64,000 nt of DNA from Strongyloides papillosus (lineage: Eukaryota; Nematoda; Chromadorea; Rhabditida; Strongyloididae): NCBI GenBank assembly GCA_005656395.1, contig SRSI01000028.1, positions 992,001 through 1,056,000 of the forward strand. The letters are read 5' to 3'. This document shows, one piece after another, positions 33,522-44,307 of the stretch (positions are counted from its first letter, which is position 1; each line of letters starts with the position of its first letter). A program made the translations under genes and the position numbers. The notes under the pieces are model-generated. The model was not told the DNA's origin. It did not search any database and was given only the letters and a program-made list of their open reading frames with translations.

Positions 33522-33653
33522 TGATAGATGTAACAAACGATGACTTTTAATTGTCATATATAAATACATATTTTCATGAAATAAGTCATTCTTTTTATTA
33601 TAAGTGTGTAACCATTAAATAAATATATATGTATATTAATATCTAATCTAACA
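33522..33653 (+). repeat. 3' LTR of element F
   Basis: Identical over 132 bases to 29206-29337, and preceded by the purine-rich GAGAGGAGGGGAA. It is followed by CAACA and the resumed gag frame of element E. Confidence 0.93.
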
Positions 33654-33658
33654 CAACA

Positions 33659-34363
33659 CAATATGCAAAATTAAAATCAAAAATTGATAGCAATGATAAC
33701 AATAATGTAAGTATGTCAGTATTCAATGATACGTTATTATCAATAAATAAAACGTTAAATATAACAAATGGAAGAAAAATAAAGACATTCAAAAGTGGTG
33801 ATATCCGTAGATTCTTAGAAGAATATGAAGATATCATTGAAAATGATCAAGAAAGAGCATTTGAAATTGAAAAACATTTAATGGGTACAGCAAAATTAGC
33901 ATATTTTGCAATAAAAAAGAAACATACCTTATGTTGGGATGAGTTGAAGAATACATTAATTGAAAAATATGATCCAGAAGAAGGGAGATTATCGTCATTA
34001 GAAGTAAAACAACGACTTAGACAAATTACACCAAAAGATAAAGAAACTGGTAAAATGTTTTTATTACGTATAGAAAGTCAAGTAGAAAAATTTGAGGAAA
34101 CAACAAATGTAGTTTTAAGTAATGGAGAGCTGTTTGAAATAATAGTATTTTTGTTGAAAAAAACTTCAGTTAATGGTAAAATGTATAAATATTACAAGCA
34201 ATGTGATAATAATATTGAAAGTTTGAAGAAAGAATTTCTAAAAATGGCACGTGAAATATATATAAAACCTAAAGAGATACATAAAACTGGAAATGATAAT
34301 CAGAAAAATGATAGAAAGAAATTTGAATTTAATAAGAAAAATTATAAAAAAAAACAATTTTAA
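33659..34363 (+). CDS. Element E gag, main part
   Basis: This continues the E gag frame after F. The Ty3-type capsid region is recognisable (AYFAIKKKHTLCWDELKNTLIEKYDP and LRQITPKDKETGKMFLLRI). It ends with a Lys/Asn-rich tail (FEFNKKNYKKKQF) and has no zinc knuckle. The last codons overlap pol in another frame, across an A9 run at about 34345-34355. As it stands the ORF lacks its first 49 codons because F intervenes. Confidence 0.8.
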   Translation, partial: QYAKLKSKIDSNDNNNVSMSVFNDTLLSINKTLNITNGRKIKTFKSGDIRRFLEEYEDIIENDQERAFEIEKHLMGTAKLAYFAIKKKHTLCWDELKNTLIEKYDPEEGRLSSLEVKQRLRQITPKDKETGKMFLLRIESQVEKFEETTNVVLSNGELFEIIVFLLKKTSVNGKMYKYYKQCDNNIESLKKEFLKMAREIYIKPKEIHKTGNDNQKNDRKKFEFNKKNYKKKQF

Positions 34364-36719
34364 AAAGAATGAAGTAAACAATGTTGATTTTTCTAATTCT
34401 TCAGATGATAATAAAGCTAATGATGATTATAAAGTTGTATATTATTGTAAATTAAATGATAAAAAAATGACTACCAGAGTGGTAATAGAAAATTACAATT
34501 GTCAAGCTCTTCTTGATACAGGTGCAAATATATCGTTAATGTCAAGTAAATTATACGACAAAATCAAAAATAAAATTACTATTCATCCATTGCCTGCTTC
34601 ATTTAGAATAATGGATGTACAGCAACAGTTAATCAGCATTTTAGGTAAAGCAAAAGTTGTATTAGATGGTCAAAAAGTAGAAATGATAGTTTCAAATAAT
34701 AATTTTGGAGCTGTCGATGTAATTGTTGGAACGAATATATTAAAAAATTCGAAAAGATTAAAAACCATTTTATTTCAACTATTAGAGAATAATGAAGTAA
34801 ATGCAATAACAATAAGTGATAAAGAATCTGAGAGCTCAATAAAAAAACTTTTAAATAGTTATAATATACTTCCAAAAGATGATATTATTAAACCATCAAA
34901 AGTGATACCTGAAATAGAAATAACAGTAAATGATGTAAAACCAGTAGTAATGAAAAATCGTCCAATTCCGTTTACACTATTTAAAACAATAAATAATCAA
35001 GTGCAAGAAATGATAAAATCAAATATTGTTGAAACATCATCTTCACCGTATAATTCAGCTATTGTTCCTATAAAAAAACCAGATGGTTCAATAAGACTTT
35101 GCATAGATTACAGATTGGTTAACCAAAAAATAAAATATGAAGACAGACCATTACCACATATTACATCAATGTTTTATCATATGTATAAGAAAAAAGTATT
35201 CACTACGATTGATTTGTATAAAGGCTACTATCAATTAAGATTAAATAAAAATAGTAGAGAGTTAACTGCATTCAGTTTCAATGGTCACAAACTTCAATTT
35301 AAAGTCTTACCATTTGGACTGTCATTGGCTCCTGGTCTTTTTAACTCAATCATTTTTAATATTCTTGAACCATTAATGAAAAAATATCCAAATAATATTT
35401 ATTTATACATTGATGACATTCTAATAGCTACCGAGTCGATTGCAGAAAATATAATGATATTGAAAAATGTTTTCGAATTGCTACAAACTAATGATCTAAA
35501 AATAAATATAAATAAAAGTAAATGGATACAATCTTCTGTTGATTTTCTTGGAATGACATTAACAGAAAATGGTCTCCAAGCAAATACAGATAAAATAAAG
35601 AAAATATTAAATTTCCCATTACCACAATCAAAAAAAGAACTTCAGTCCTTTTTAGGACTAGCCAATTACTTAAGACAATTCTGTTATAAATTTAGTCAAT
35701 ATTCAAAAAGTTTATATGGTTTATTATCGGTAGACAAATTTAGTTGGTCAGAAAATACAAAACAAGATTTTGTACAGTTAAAAAAATCACTACAAAACTC
35801 CTCATTTATATCAGCCCCAAATCTAGAAGATGCATATAGTGGAAAAGCTGAATTCCAGCTAATTACAGATGCATCCAGAGTTGGAATTGCAGGAGTATTA
35901 CTTCAAAAACAAGATGGAGCATTAAAAATAGTAGGAATGTATAATAGAACATTACGTGGTAGTGAAGTAGATTACCCACCAACTGATCTAGAAGCTTTGG
36001 CACTATGTGCTTCACTAGAACATCACCATGTTCTTTTATATAATAATAGAGTCCATTGTTTGACTGACCATATAGCGTTAACTTACATTTTTTCAAAGAG
36101 CAACTTAAGTTTACGTCTACTGAAATGGTCGCTATTAATTCAAAACTACAACATCAAGATATCCTATATCAAAGGAAAATCCAATCTACTAGCAGATTGC
36201 TTAAGTAGATGCATTAGAAAAGATGAAAAAGTTGATACAACAGCTCTTAAAATTCCACGCATTTGTGTTGTAGAAACACAATGGAACTGGGAAACGTTTC
36301 CATCTGTTGATAAATGGATTGACCTTCAATATGAAGATGAAGATCTAGTGAAAATAATAAATCAACTAAAAATGGAAATTGATGAAAAGAATCTTGATGT
36401 TAAGGATAAAGAATTGGGAGAAAATGGATTGTTAGTAAATAAGAAGAATAAAAAAATTATTGTACCAAATAAATGTGTTGATAAATTATTTACTTTATCG
36501 CACAAAAATCATGAGTCAAAAATGGCTATAATAGATAGATTAACGAAAAAATTCCATATTGAAAATATCAACAAAAAATTAGACAATTTTTTAAAGTTAT
36601 GCAAAATTTGTTTACAAACGAAAGATGTAAGAAGAGTAAGACCGTTAAGAAATGGAAAGTTCAAACGTATGGAACGTGCTTACATTGACATAGGACATTC
36701 TGAAGAATATGATAGTTAA
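34293..36719 (+). CDS. Element E protease-RT-RNase H-integrase, ends at internal TAA
   Basis: 808 codons in the +1 frame relative to gag. The protease has LLDTGANISLM (Asp75), RT has IDYRLVNQ, LPFGLSLAPG and YIDD (372-375), and RNase H has LITDASRVGIAG and CLTDHIAL. The integrase zinc region has HKNHES and CKIC, and the first catalytic Asp lies in AYIDIGHS. TAA at 36717-36719 stops the frame, and the same frame continues to 37385. The true pol start is probably by frameshift from gag; the first ATG (34293) lies inside gag. Confidence 0.85.
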   Translation: MIIRKMIERNLNLIRKIIKKNNFKKNEVNNVDFSNSSDDNKANDDYKVVYYCKLNDKKMTTRVVIENYNCQALLDTGANISLMSSKLYDKIKNKITIHPLPASFRIMDVQQQLISILGKAKVVLDGQKVEMIVSNNNFGAVDVIVGTNILKNSKRLKTILFQLLENNEVNAITISDKESESSIKKLLNSYNILPKDDIIKPSKVIPEIEITVNDVKPVVMKNRPIPFTLFKTINNQVQEMIKSNIVETSSSPYNSAIVPIKKPDGSIRLCIDYRLVNQKIKYEDRPLPHITSMFYHMYKKKVFTTIDLYKGYYQLRLNKNSRELTAFSFNGHKLQFKVLPFGLSLAPGLFNSIIFNILEPLMKKYPNNIYLYIDDILIATESIAENIMILKNVFELLQTNDLKININKSKWIQSSVDFLGMTLTENGLQANTDKIKKILNFPLPQSKKELQSFLGLANYLRQFCYKFSQYSKSLYGLLSVDKFSWSENTKQDFVQLKKSLQNSSFISAPNLEDAYSGKAEFQLITDASRVGIAGVLLQKQDGALKIVGMYNRTLRGSEVDYPPTDLEALALCASLEHHHVLLYNNRVHCLTDHIALTYIFSKSNLSLRLLKWSLLIQNYNIKISYIKGKSNLLADCLSRCIRKDEKVDTTALKIPRICVVETQWNWETFPSVDKWIDLQYEDEDLVKIINQLKMEIDEKNLDVKDKELGENGLLVNKKNKKIIVPNKCVDKLFTLSHKNHESKMAIIDRLTKKFHIENINKKLDNFLKLCKICLQTKDVRRVRPLRNGKFKRMERAYIDIGHSEEYDS

Positions 36720-37385
36720 TTTTTAGTATTAAGAGATGCAGGTACAAATTTTATTATAGCACGATGGATATGTAATATGAAGACCTGTACAATAAAGAAA
36801 ACTTTAAGCTCTATAATAGATACGTATGGAGTCTGGCGTGAATTAATGTGTGATCAACAAAGTTGCTTTATGTCAGAGGAAATTGATGTATATATGAAGG
36901 AAAAGGGCATAATCAAATTAACAAGTATCCCTTACGAACATGCAACGAATGGTCCAGCAGAAAGAAGTATTCGTAGTTTAAAAGATAATTTAAAAAAGTT
37001 TCATTTAGAAGGTAAATCTAAAACAGAAGCACTAACACAAGCACTATCAAAATCAAGAGTTACACCGTATAAAAATGAAAAAACACCACTTCAACTCTTT
37101 TTTGATGATAGTACTCGCGATTTTGTTAATATATTACCAGAACCTAAAAAGAACACGATTGAAAAGTTATTTGTTTACGGTTATTATAAAAAAAGACCTG
37201 ACCTAGCATCTGGTTGGAGTGAATGCCAAATTTTAACGAAAATAAACAATAATAGCTATAATATATTAACCGATACTGAAAAACTTTCTCAGCGTACGTC
37301 GAATGCTATAAAATTAACGGATAAGAAAATGAAAGACACTGATGTTGATAAGATTATTTCAAAATTCCCGGAAATTCTTCTTTGA
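36720..37385 (+). pseudogene. Element E integrase C-terminal part after the stop
   Basis: In frame with pol, separated only by the TAA at 36717-36719. It carries the second catalytic Asp (MCDQQSCFM), the Glu (NGPAERSIR) and the C-terminal domain (YGYYKKRPDLASGWSECQI). It ends with TGA 37383-37385 just before the purine tract. A change of a CAA or TAT/TAC codon would explain the stop. Confidence 0.78.
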
Positions 37386-37393
37386 AAGGGGGA

Positions 37394-37519
37394 TGTTGAA
37401 TATAGAATATATTCATATTTCATATATATTATTTATTATATAAAACAACCGTTATATTAATAAATTGAATTCTATCTTAATGAGTGTTTATTCCAATCTA
37501 CTGTCACTATGTGACAACA
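37394..37519 (+). repeat. 3' LTR of element E
   Basis: 126 bp, one mismatch against 28934-29059. Preceded by GAAAGGGGGA (polypurine tract) and followed by AATTT. Confidence 0.92.
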
Positions 37520-37524
37520 AATTT

Positions 37525-38089
37525 AAAAGAATACATAATAAGAAAAGTTTGTAAAAAAATTTATATATAAAATAACGTGAGAGGAATTCAATAAATAATT
37601 ATTTTAAATATTGACATAGAAAACTTGTATTTACAGATAACAAATAAATTACAGAAACTCTTAACTATGGCATAATAATATAACTAATTAACTAAATATT
37701 ATCAAATTAATAATCAAACTAACTTCTTAAAGATTAAAATAATAGAACCTTAAAAATTTAAATATAAATTTGATCACATACATTTTGTTTAATTAAAATC
37801 ACTAATTCTTAATTAATTTATATTATAATTTTGAAAAAATACCAAAAACCTCTTTTACATAATATATTCTATATATTTTATATATAAAATTTAATGGATA
37901 AAATCAGAAAAATGCAACTCTTATATAAATTTTTAATGGATATAAATTACAATATTTATCTAATTTATTTAAATTTTATATCAGTTATACAATAAATAAT
38001 TTGAATATCCATATATTATATATTTTACCATAAATATTTGAAAGAAATCATGTATAAAATTTAGTCGACAACTTAGGTGACTTATAGTC
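37525..38089. other. Intergenic, no gene recognised
   Basis: Very AT-rich spacer after element E. No ORF or clear repeat structure is supported. Confidence 0.4.
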
Positions 38090-39450
38090 AATTCTTTTAA
38101 TATTAAGTTTCTTCTTTTTCCTGAGTTGTATCTTTCAAATGAGTCGTGAACCATAAAATTCCGCTTAGTTTGAAAAGAGTTATTTCTGGAACAAAACTAT
38201 ACAAAAAAAAGTGTCCAAAAAGTGGTGTTTTTAAAACGTAACTTGCTCGTTTATGGACCAAATGTTTTAAGACACATTTCCCCCCCCCCTAAGTTGGAAA
38301 AAAAAATACATCTATTAAATGTTTAACAATAAAAAATGACCAAGTTTGAAAAGAGTTATGTCTGGAACAAAATTGATTTTTACAAAATAAATAGAAAAAA
38401 GCAAGAAAAAAAATACTAAAATTAGCATAAATCGTTTTCTAGATAAGCTGTAAACTTCGCAATAGTCTCATTGTTTAAGTTAGACTTATATCTATATAAA
38501 AGAGATTATAAATACTTAATTTTATAAAGATTCCATTAAGTAATAGCTGTTTAACTTTTTAGTTTCTACCAAAAAAATAGTCATCACTTATTGACCCATA
38601 ACTTGGCCAATTTTGTATCAATACTAATGCTATTGTGTTTCCCCCTTATTCCATACTTGTACCTTTCAAATAAGTTATAGACCATAAAATTTTATTAACT
38701 TTGAAAAGAGTTATTTCTGGAACAAAACTATGCAAAAAATTGTTCGAAAGAGTGATGTTTTTTAAAAATAATTTAGTCACTTATGTACCAAAAGTTTTAA
38801 GACCCATTTTCCGCACTAAGTTAGAACAAAACACATAAAATGACTATTTAACCATAAAAATTGATTAAGTTTAACAAAAGTTATGCTAAAGAAAAAATTA
38901 ATTTTTGTGAAAAAAATGGAAAAAAGGCAAAAAAGTTAACATTCAAATTAACATAACTTCTTTTGTTGTCAAGCTGTAGACTTCGTTAGACTCTTATTTT
39001 TTAAGTTAGACGTAGATCTATATAAAAGATACTATTTTACTTCATTTTATCAAGTTTTGACTGAGTTATAGATATTTAACATTTTAATCATTTTTTTAAA
39101 ATGGTCACCACTCTTTGGACCATAACTCGGCCAATGTTTAATATAATTCCATAGTAGTGTGTTTTCGCACTATTCTGGAATTAAACCTTTCAAACGATAT
39201 ATATACCATTGTATCTTATATATTTTGAAATACCGTTAACCCCTGGTCAAATCTATGCTAAAAAAGGCCAAAAAAACGATGTTTTTTAAAGATAATTTGG
39301 CCAAAAGTTTTTGAAACTAATTTAGCCCCTCTAGTTAGAAAAAAACACATCTTGTGGCTATTTACCCATAAAAATCGGTTGAAATTGAAGAGAGTTATGA
39401 GAGAGACAATTTTTTTTTCCTTATTTCTTTTTGTTATAGAAGATGACCTG
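38090..39450. repeat. Diverged tandem array, about 525-530 bp unit
   Basis: Landmarks recur at regular spacing. CTTTCAAA(T/C)..ACCAT starts near 38131, 38663 and 39185, and GAAAAGAGTTATTTCTGGAAC occurs near 38174 and 38704. ACTTCG..AAGTTAGAC..ATCTATATAAAAGA occurs near 38450 and 38975. That gives about two and a half copies. A related isolated piece lies at 6165-6250. There is no coding potential; the third copy is the most diverged. Confidence 0.7.
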
Positions 39451-40784
39451 ATACTTCTCCATATCTCTTGAATCTTTAAATAGACTTCCATTAAATTAGT
39501 TCTAGTAGATAGAGCATAAAAAATTATACCAGAATCATTTATTAAATTACTATATATATAAACAATACAAATAATTCATTACTAAAATTTTATATTGCAT
39601 AAGGAGAAATAAATATTATTAATGAATAAAACGACTTTTATCTACTCCCAGTACAAATACATACCTGAAAATTAAAGAAACGGTGTTTCAGCATACCTAA
39701 CTACCTTCCGCGTATGATAAATATCTGTTAGTAGTATTTTAGGCTTAGTAGATGTACCTTTATTGATGAGGGTAAACCAAAGTAATCCTGCTCTTCTGAA
39801 GCTTGCTACAGAGTAGATTTCAAAGGCGAACCCTCTTTATGTTGTACAGATACCATTGTTGGGCTGGTTTTCACCTGTAGGATAAATTCCTGGAATTTTA
39901 CAAGCTAGAAGGTAGGGAGTTGTCAGTAGGACAAGTTTCTATTGATGATAGTTGTTCCCTACAGTTCAGAAGCCGTCCTTAGAGCCATCTAAATCTACAG
40001 ACTTACTCGTAAAGCCTCATGGATGGTGAGACAATAGGAATTGTCGGTAGGGTAAATTCTTAATGATGGATATTGTTCCACATAGTACAGAACCCATTAC
40101 TGAAGCCATCTATACCCGTAGTGTGAATCATAAAAATTCTCCATGTTCTGATTAATGATATGCATAAAAATATTCCTTAAATTATTATCTATGTAATAGA
40201 ATATGGAATACTGATAAATAATGACAAAATATATAAAAAAAATAATATTTTCAAAATGTCTTATTGTTAAATATTGAATTTTTTGGCTACACAATGAATA
40301 ATAATATCATATTTGCACCTCCAAAATAAACAAAGTTAATAATGCGAAAATGTGTGAAACCTTACGTGGTCAACCCTCTATAAAAATATGATAAGTAACA
40401 AAATAATAAAACTTGCCGTAGAATAATCAAATTTATCTCAAATATGCCATCAAAAGTAAATGAAAGCTTGGAATTATACAAAGGTAGTTACTTATCTCAT
40501 AGATTTATATTTACTAGTATTATCAGAAATAATATTTTAAATAATATTAAATATATGAGAAATAGATATATGTACATATAATCTAGATCAACAAATATTA
40601 TATTAATTTAGTAGTAATTTTTCTATGTAGTCTGTTATTAAGATGTATTCCATTTTAAATATGACAATATTATTAATTATCTTTTGTCTACTTTTGTCAT
40701 AATAAAATTAGTAATTTGATATAGCTTATCAAATTTACTAACATTTTTACTAATTCAATCTATTTTATATATATTTTAGAAGAC
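39451..40784. repeat. Intergenic with short imperfect repeats of about 110 bp
   Basis: Two to three imperfect units of about 110-120 bp can be followed: GGAGTTGTCAGTAGG..GATAGTTGTTCC..CAGAAGCC (about 39917-40000) and GGAATTGTCGGTAGG..GATATTGTTCC..CAGAACCC (about 40035-40110), with a weaker third one around 39740-39830. The rest is AT-rich. No gene is supported. Confidence 0.45.
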
Positions 40785-42288
40785 ATGGATACACTTTATG
40801 AGTTAAAAGAACAACAATTACCAAATAAAATTTTTGACGAGACATCATACTTATCATCAATTTCAACATCTCAAGTATCACAAAACATTGAAAATAACAT
40901 ATCAAATAAGTTCCTTAATTCAAGAACTAGAATCAAAAAATTAAAAGAAAGAATCATATATATATTTGACTACAGAGAAGATATCAGAAATCCAGAATGC
41001 AAATCAGAAGTATTGAATAGGCATATATTAAAAAAACTTCAAGAAGAGAAAAAATGGGATTTGTTGAAACATCCTTATATTCTTAATTTTCTAAATGAAA
41101 ACATAATATATATACCTGAAGTGTATTTTTTACATATCATCACGTATATCTTTTTTCTTATGCTTCTGTATACATATATTTTTATGGATTCAAATATTTT
41201 TCAAAACCTCCTTCTTAAAAGTTTTGTTCTCTTTCTTTTCGAATATATGGTATGTATATAATATTTTGACCTCAAGAATACAAAATAATGCTTTTTAGAT
41301 TTTAAGATTTTTCCTTAGCTTTTACAAACAAAAAGATTTAACAGATCGTTTCTCGTTATCACACTATTCAAGTTTTCTAGTTCATACTATGATAGTACTT
41401 CTAATATGGAATATAATTATGCCTACAATCAATGATTACATTGAGGGAACAAAAATAGTTTTAAAATGTTCATTTTTCATAATTTTAATATTATCAATTT
41501 TTATAAATTGTCTTTATCTTATAAGTAAATCATTTTATGGTAGATATATGAAGTTAATCAAGAGGGTTGTTATGCCACTGTTTGGAAAATCTTTACTTTT
41601 TATTCCAACTGTTGTTGCAGCATTGATTGCAATTATTATCAAGAATATAATCAACATAGAAACATTAAATTCAAATGAGATATTGAAAAAAGTACTGTGG
41701 TCAATATTTATATATTTAATTCTAATGGAGATATTTCTAATAATTCAATCTCTAAATGCCTTTTTTGCTTTTGATCTAAGAAACTTTTGTAAATTAAGGA
41801 ATAACTTTGGTAGCTTATTATTAAATGAAAAGATAAATCATTCTTTAGAATGTCTTGAAATGATAGAAACATGCAAGATTTTAAACCCTATCGGTTGGAT
41901 GTTTACATCAACACAAACAAATAACGTTTTAGTTATAAATGTTAAAGAAATATCTTCATATAGCCTATTTGAATCTCCTGTCAAAATTAATTTATATAGA
42001 AAAAACAATAAAATTGGGAAACAAGGTTCAAATTCTAATATCGATAATAAATGCACTGATATTTCAGAAAGTCAAATAGACTATCGAAAGAAACTCTGTT
42101 CCTCCAAAGAAAATTTGTTGCTTAAAAGTTTGACACTCACATCAGAAATACTGGAGTACAAAGGAAAAATTACAAATGAAATGATGTATAACGATGAACA
42201 TTGGTTAAAGAAATTCCAACGTCTACTCCCAGATAACAAAAAAAATAAAACGAATTATAAACAGTTAAATAATAACATGTCATCTTAA
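40785..42288 (+). CDS. Six-TM TRP-like membrane protein, paralog 1
   Basis: Two exons, 40785-41249 and 41299-42288, with a 49-bp GTATGT..TTTTTAG intron in phase 0, giving about 484 residues. The cytosolic N-terminus of roughly 100 residues ends in KKWDLLKHPYILNFLNEN, followed by about six hydrophobic segments and a cytosolic tail of some 170 residues. The HP-containing pre-S1 helix and a helix after the last membrane segment recall TRPA-type channels, but no ankyrin repeats are present and no pore signature is certain. TTTTAG just before the start is a likely splice or trans-splice acceptor. The gene at 44308 is a paralog with the intron at the same place. Any polytopic membrane protein family remains possible. 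Confidence 0.6.
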
Positions 42289-42985
42289 ATTTTTTTTAAG
42301 AATTCATTTCACAATTTAAAAATATATAGTTTTTATTCTGTTAATATTTACAAATTTCGAATAGTATTAATCAATAACTTTGTTGTAATTTTAAAATATT
42401 GTTAAACATATTAAATTTCTTGTATATTTGATCTTTTATCTTCCATCAAATATTTAAACCAATATATAATTTATTATTCTTCAAAAACTTTTTTTGCTAT
42501 TTTGTTATTGTTAATTTAACAAGACAAAATTTGTTTACCTCTTTGATTTCTCTTTATCATTAACTTAGTTTACTAGGGAAAGGTTACTTTGCAATTAATT
42601 TAATATAATTAACTATCTATTGCTATCTTTCAGAGCTAGTTAATCACTATCATTAATTGAAAAACCAATCTTTAGTTTAAAAAAAATAATAATACTCAAT
42701 ATCACATTATAATTTGATATATTATTTTCATAACAATATAACGCAATAATTATATCTAGAGATATTCTTAATCTAAGAACAAGAAATTAGAAGGTTGAAA
42801 GTAAAGTTTTCTAATGTTTTAATTACAAAATTGATTTTAGTTATCCTTAATGTAATAATAAAATTTTGAATAAAGATAAATTAAGGTAGAAATTTCTAGA
42901 ATCAAAATAATGAATTTCAATTTGAATTTTATCTCTGTTACAATAAATTAATAATATAATACAAGTAATTAAAATCTAAAGAGTA
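42289..42985. other. Intergenic spacer
   Basis: AT-rich, between a plus-strand gene and a convergent minus-strand gene. It presumably contains both 3' UTRs. No other feature is seen. Confidence 0.45.
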
Positions 42986-43970
42986 TTAAACTTTTTTCTT
43001 TTTATTGTTCTTCAAGATAGCCTTATAGTCAGAAAAATTTGTTGGCCCACGGATCTCCAGATTTGAGTCTTTATTTTTAGCTTTTTCACTGGAAATCAAA
43101 TTACCTCTCTTAACAATATCATCTTGACTTTTCTTAACTTTCCTTACTCTTATATTTTCAGCCTTATGACGATGTCTTTTCACACGTAATTTATTTTCTC
43201 TCATACCCTTTAATAATAATCTTTTGGATTTCCATTTGGGAAGATCAATTATCTCATGATCAGAAGGATATTTTTTTCTTTTAAGAATTTTATAACGATT
43301 TGATACCAATTTTTTGAAGTCACCATCATACTTAAATAATTCTTTATTAAGAAGAATGTCATTATCATTTATATCGTTTGTTTTTCCTTTTCTACAGAAA
43401 AGAACAAATAGTATAATAAGGAAGCATCCAAAGATAGATACCATTATTATCAAAAAAGTTTCGTCCCGATATGATATGTATTCATTATAATGTAGTTTAA
43501 TTTTTTTCGGTATAACAACGCTATCATCTTCATCCAATAGGAAACTTTTTCACCATAAAAATCTAGTGTAAAATTATAATTTAAATATATTTGCTTTGGT
43601 AATAAACCAATACAAATGATATTTTCTTGATAATCATCAAATCCAACTATTAACGATATTTTGTTTTCATTTACGTACGAATAAGATATTGATGTTGTAC
43701 TAGGATCCAATGATGTGTCAATAATTATATTACCTTCCCACAATTCCTTTAATTTTATTTTTCTTTCATTTTCATTCAAAACACTTATTATTTTAATTTC
43801 AACCCTTTCTATTGATGTATTCATAAATTGTAGATATTTTAGATCACATTGTTCTGGAATCACACAAATAACTTTCAAAATGTTTTTCATGCTTACCTGT
43901 CTGATAAATTTTCATAGATAAAAAACAATCTCCAAATTAATTAAAAAGAGTAATAATATTAGAAGATTCA
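42986..43970 (-). CDS. Single-pass membrane protein, frame-disrupted
   Basis: Minus-strand gene between the two TRP-like paralogs. One frame (43890-43450) gives an extracytoplasmic domain of about 120 residues. A second frame ending at 42986 gives one transmembrane helix (FLIIMVSIFGCFLIILFVLF) followed by a very basic cytosolic tail (RKKYPSDHE, RVKRHRHKAENIRVRK). They join if one base is gained in the GAAAAAG run near 43548. A possible signal exon starts at about 43970 (NLLILLLFLIN); its splicing is unclear, because the short GTAAGC..CCAG segment at 43852-43894 could be an intron. No family is recognised. The frame break is a pseudogene mark or a homopolymer error. Confidence 0.5.
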
Positions 43971-44307
43971 TATTGCTAAAAACTCATTTTTAAATTGTAT
44001 ATTTATAGTCTAATAATTTTAAAATAAATTTATATTTAAATTTCTTATAGTGAAAACGAAATGTTTGTCATTTGAAAATGTAGTTTGGATAAAATCATCT
44101 GTTATAGCATTTCCTAACAGAAAACGCGGTTATTTTGACCAATAATTTAAAAAAGATTAATTAACAATTTCATTATTGTTTGCAAAGTATATAACTATTT
44201 CTATTCTTCTAAATTAAAGTGAACAAATTGTATTAATTGTATTGCATTTCCATCACTTCATGATAATGAAACATTAATTTAAAACTATTTATTTTACAAC
44301 AGAGAAA
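43971..44307. promoter_or_regulatory. Divergent promoter region, unresolved
   Basis: AT-rich stretch between the minus-strand membrane protein gene and the plus-strand paralog 2. TTATTTTACAACAG at about 44289-44302 fits a trans-splice acceptor five bases before the ATG of the latter. No TATA box or factor site can be named with confidence. Confidence 0.35.

Larger units (their letters stand above)
29206..33653 (+). mobile_element. LTR retrotransposon F (Ty3/gypsy-like)
   Basis: 4448 bp with identical LTRs, a CAACA duplication, a start codon at the LTR/primer-site junction and a purine tract (GAGAGGAGGGGA, 33509-33520) before the 3' LTR. Gag-pol is one polyprotein broken by a +1 frame change in an A8 run near 31687-31695. 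All enzymatic motifs are otherwise present, with IMDD in RT. Because the LTRs are identical, the break is either very recent, a sequencing error in the A-run, or a genuine slippage site. Confidence 0.93.
28934..37519 (+). mobile_element. LTR retrotransposon E (Ty3/gypsy-like), host of F
   Basis: Plus-strand element with 126-bp LTRs differing at one base (28996 versus 37456), an AATTT duplication, gag and pol. Element F (29206-33653) sits 49 codons into gag, and the gag frame continues correctly after it. Pol lies in the +1 frame relative to gag. One TAA (36717-36719) interrupts the integrase. A polypurine tract GAAAGGGGGA precedes the 3' LTR. Unlike A, B, C and F, its gag has no CCHC knuckle but a Lys/Asn-rich tail. 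Confidence 0.92.
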
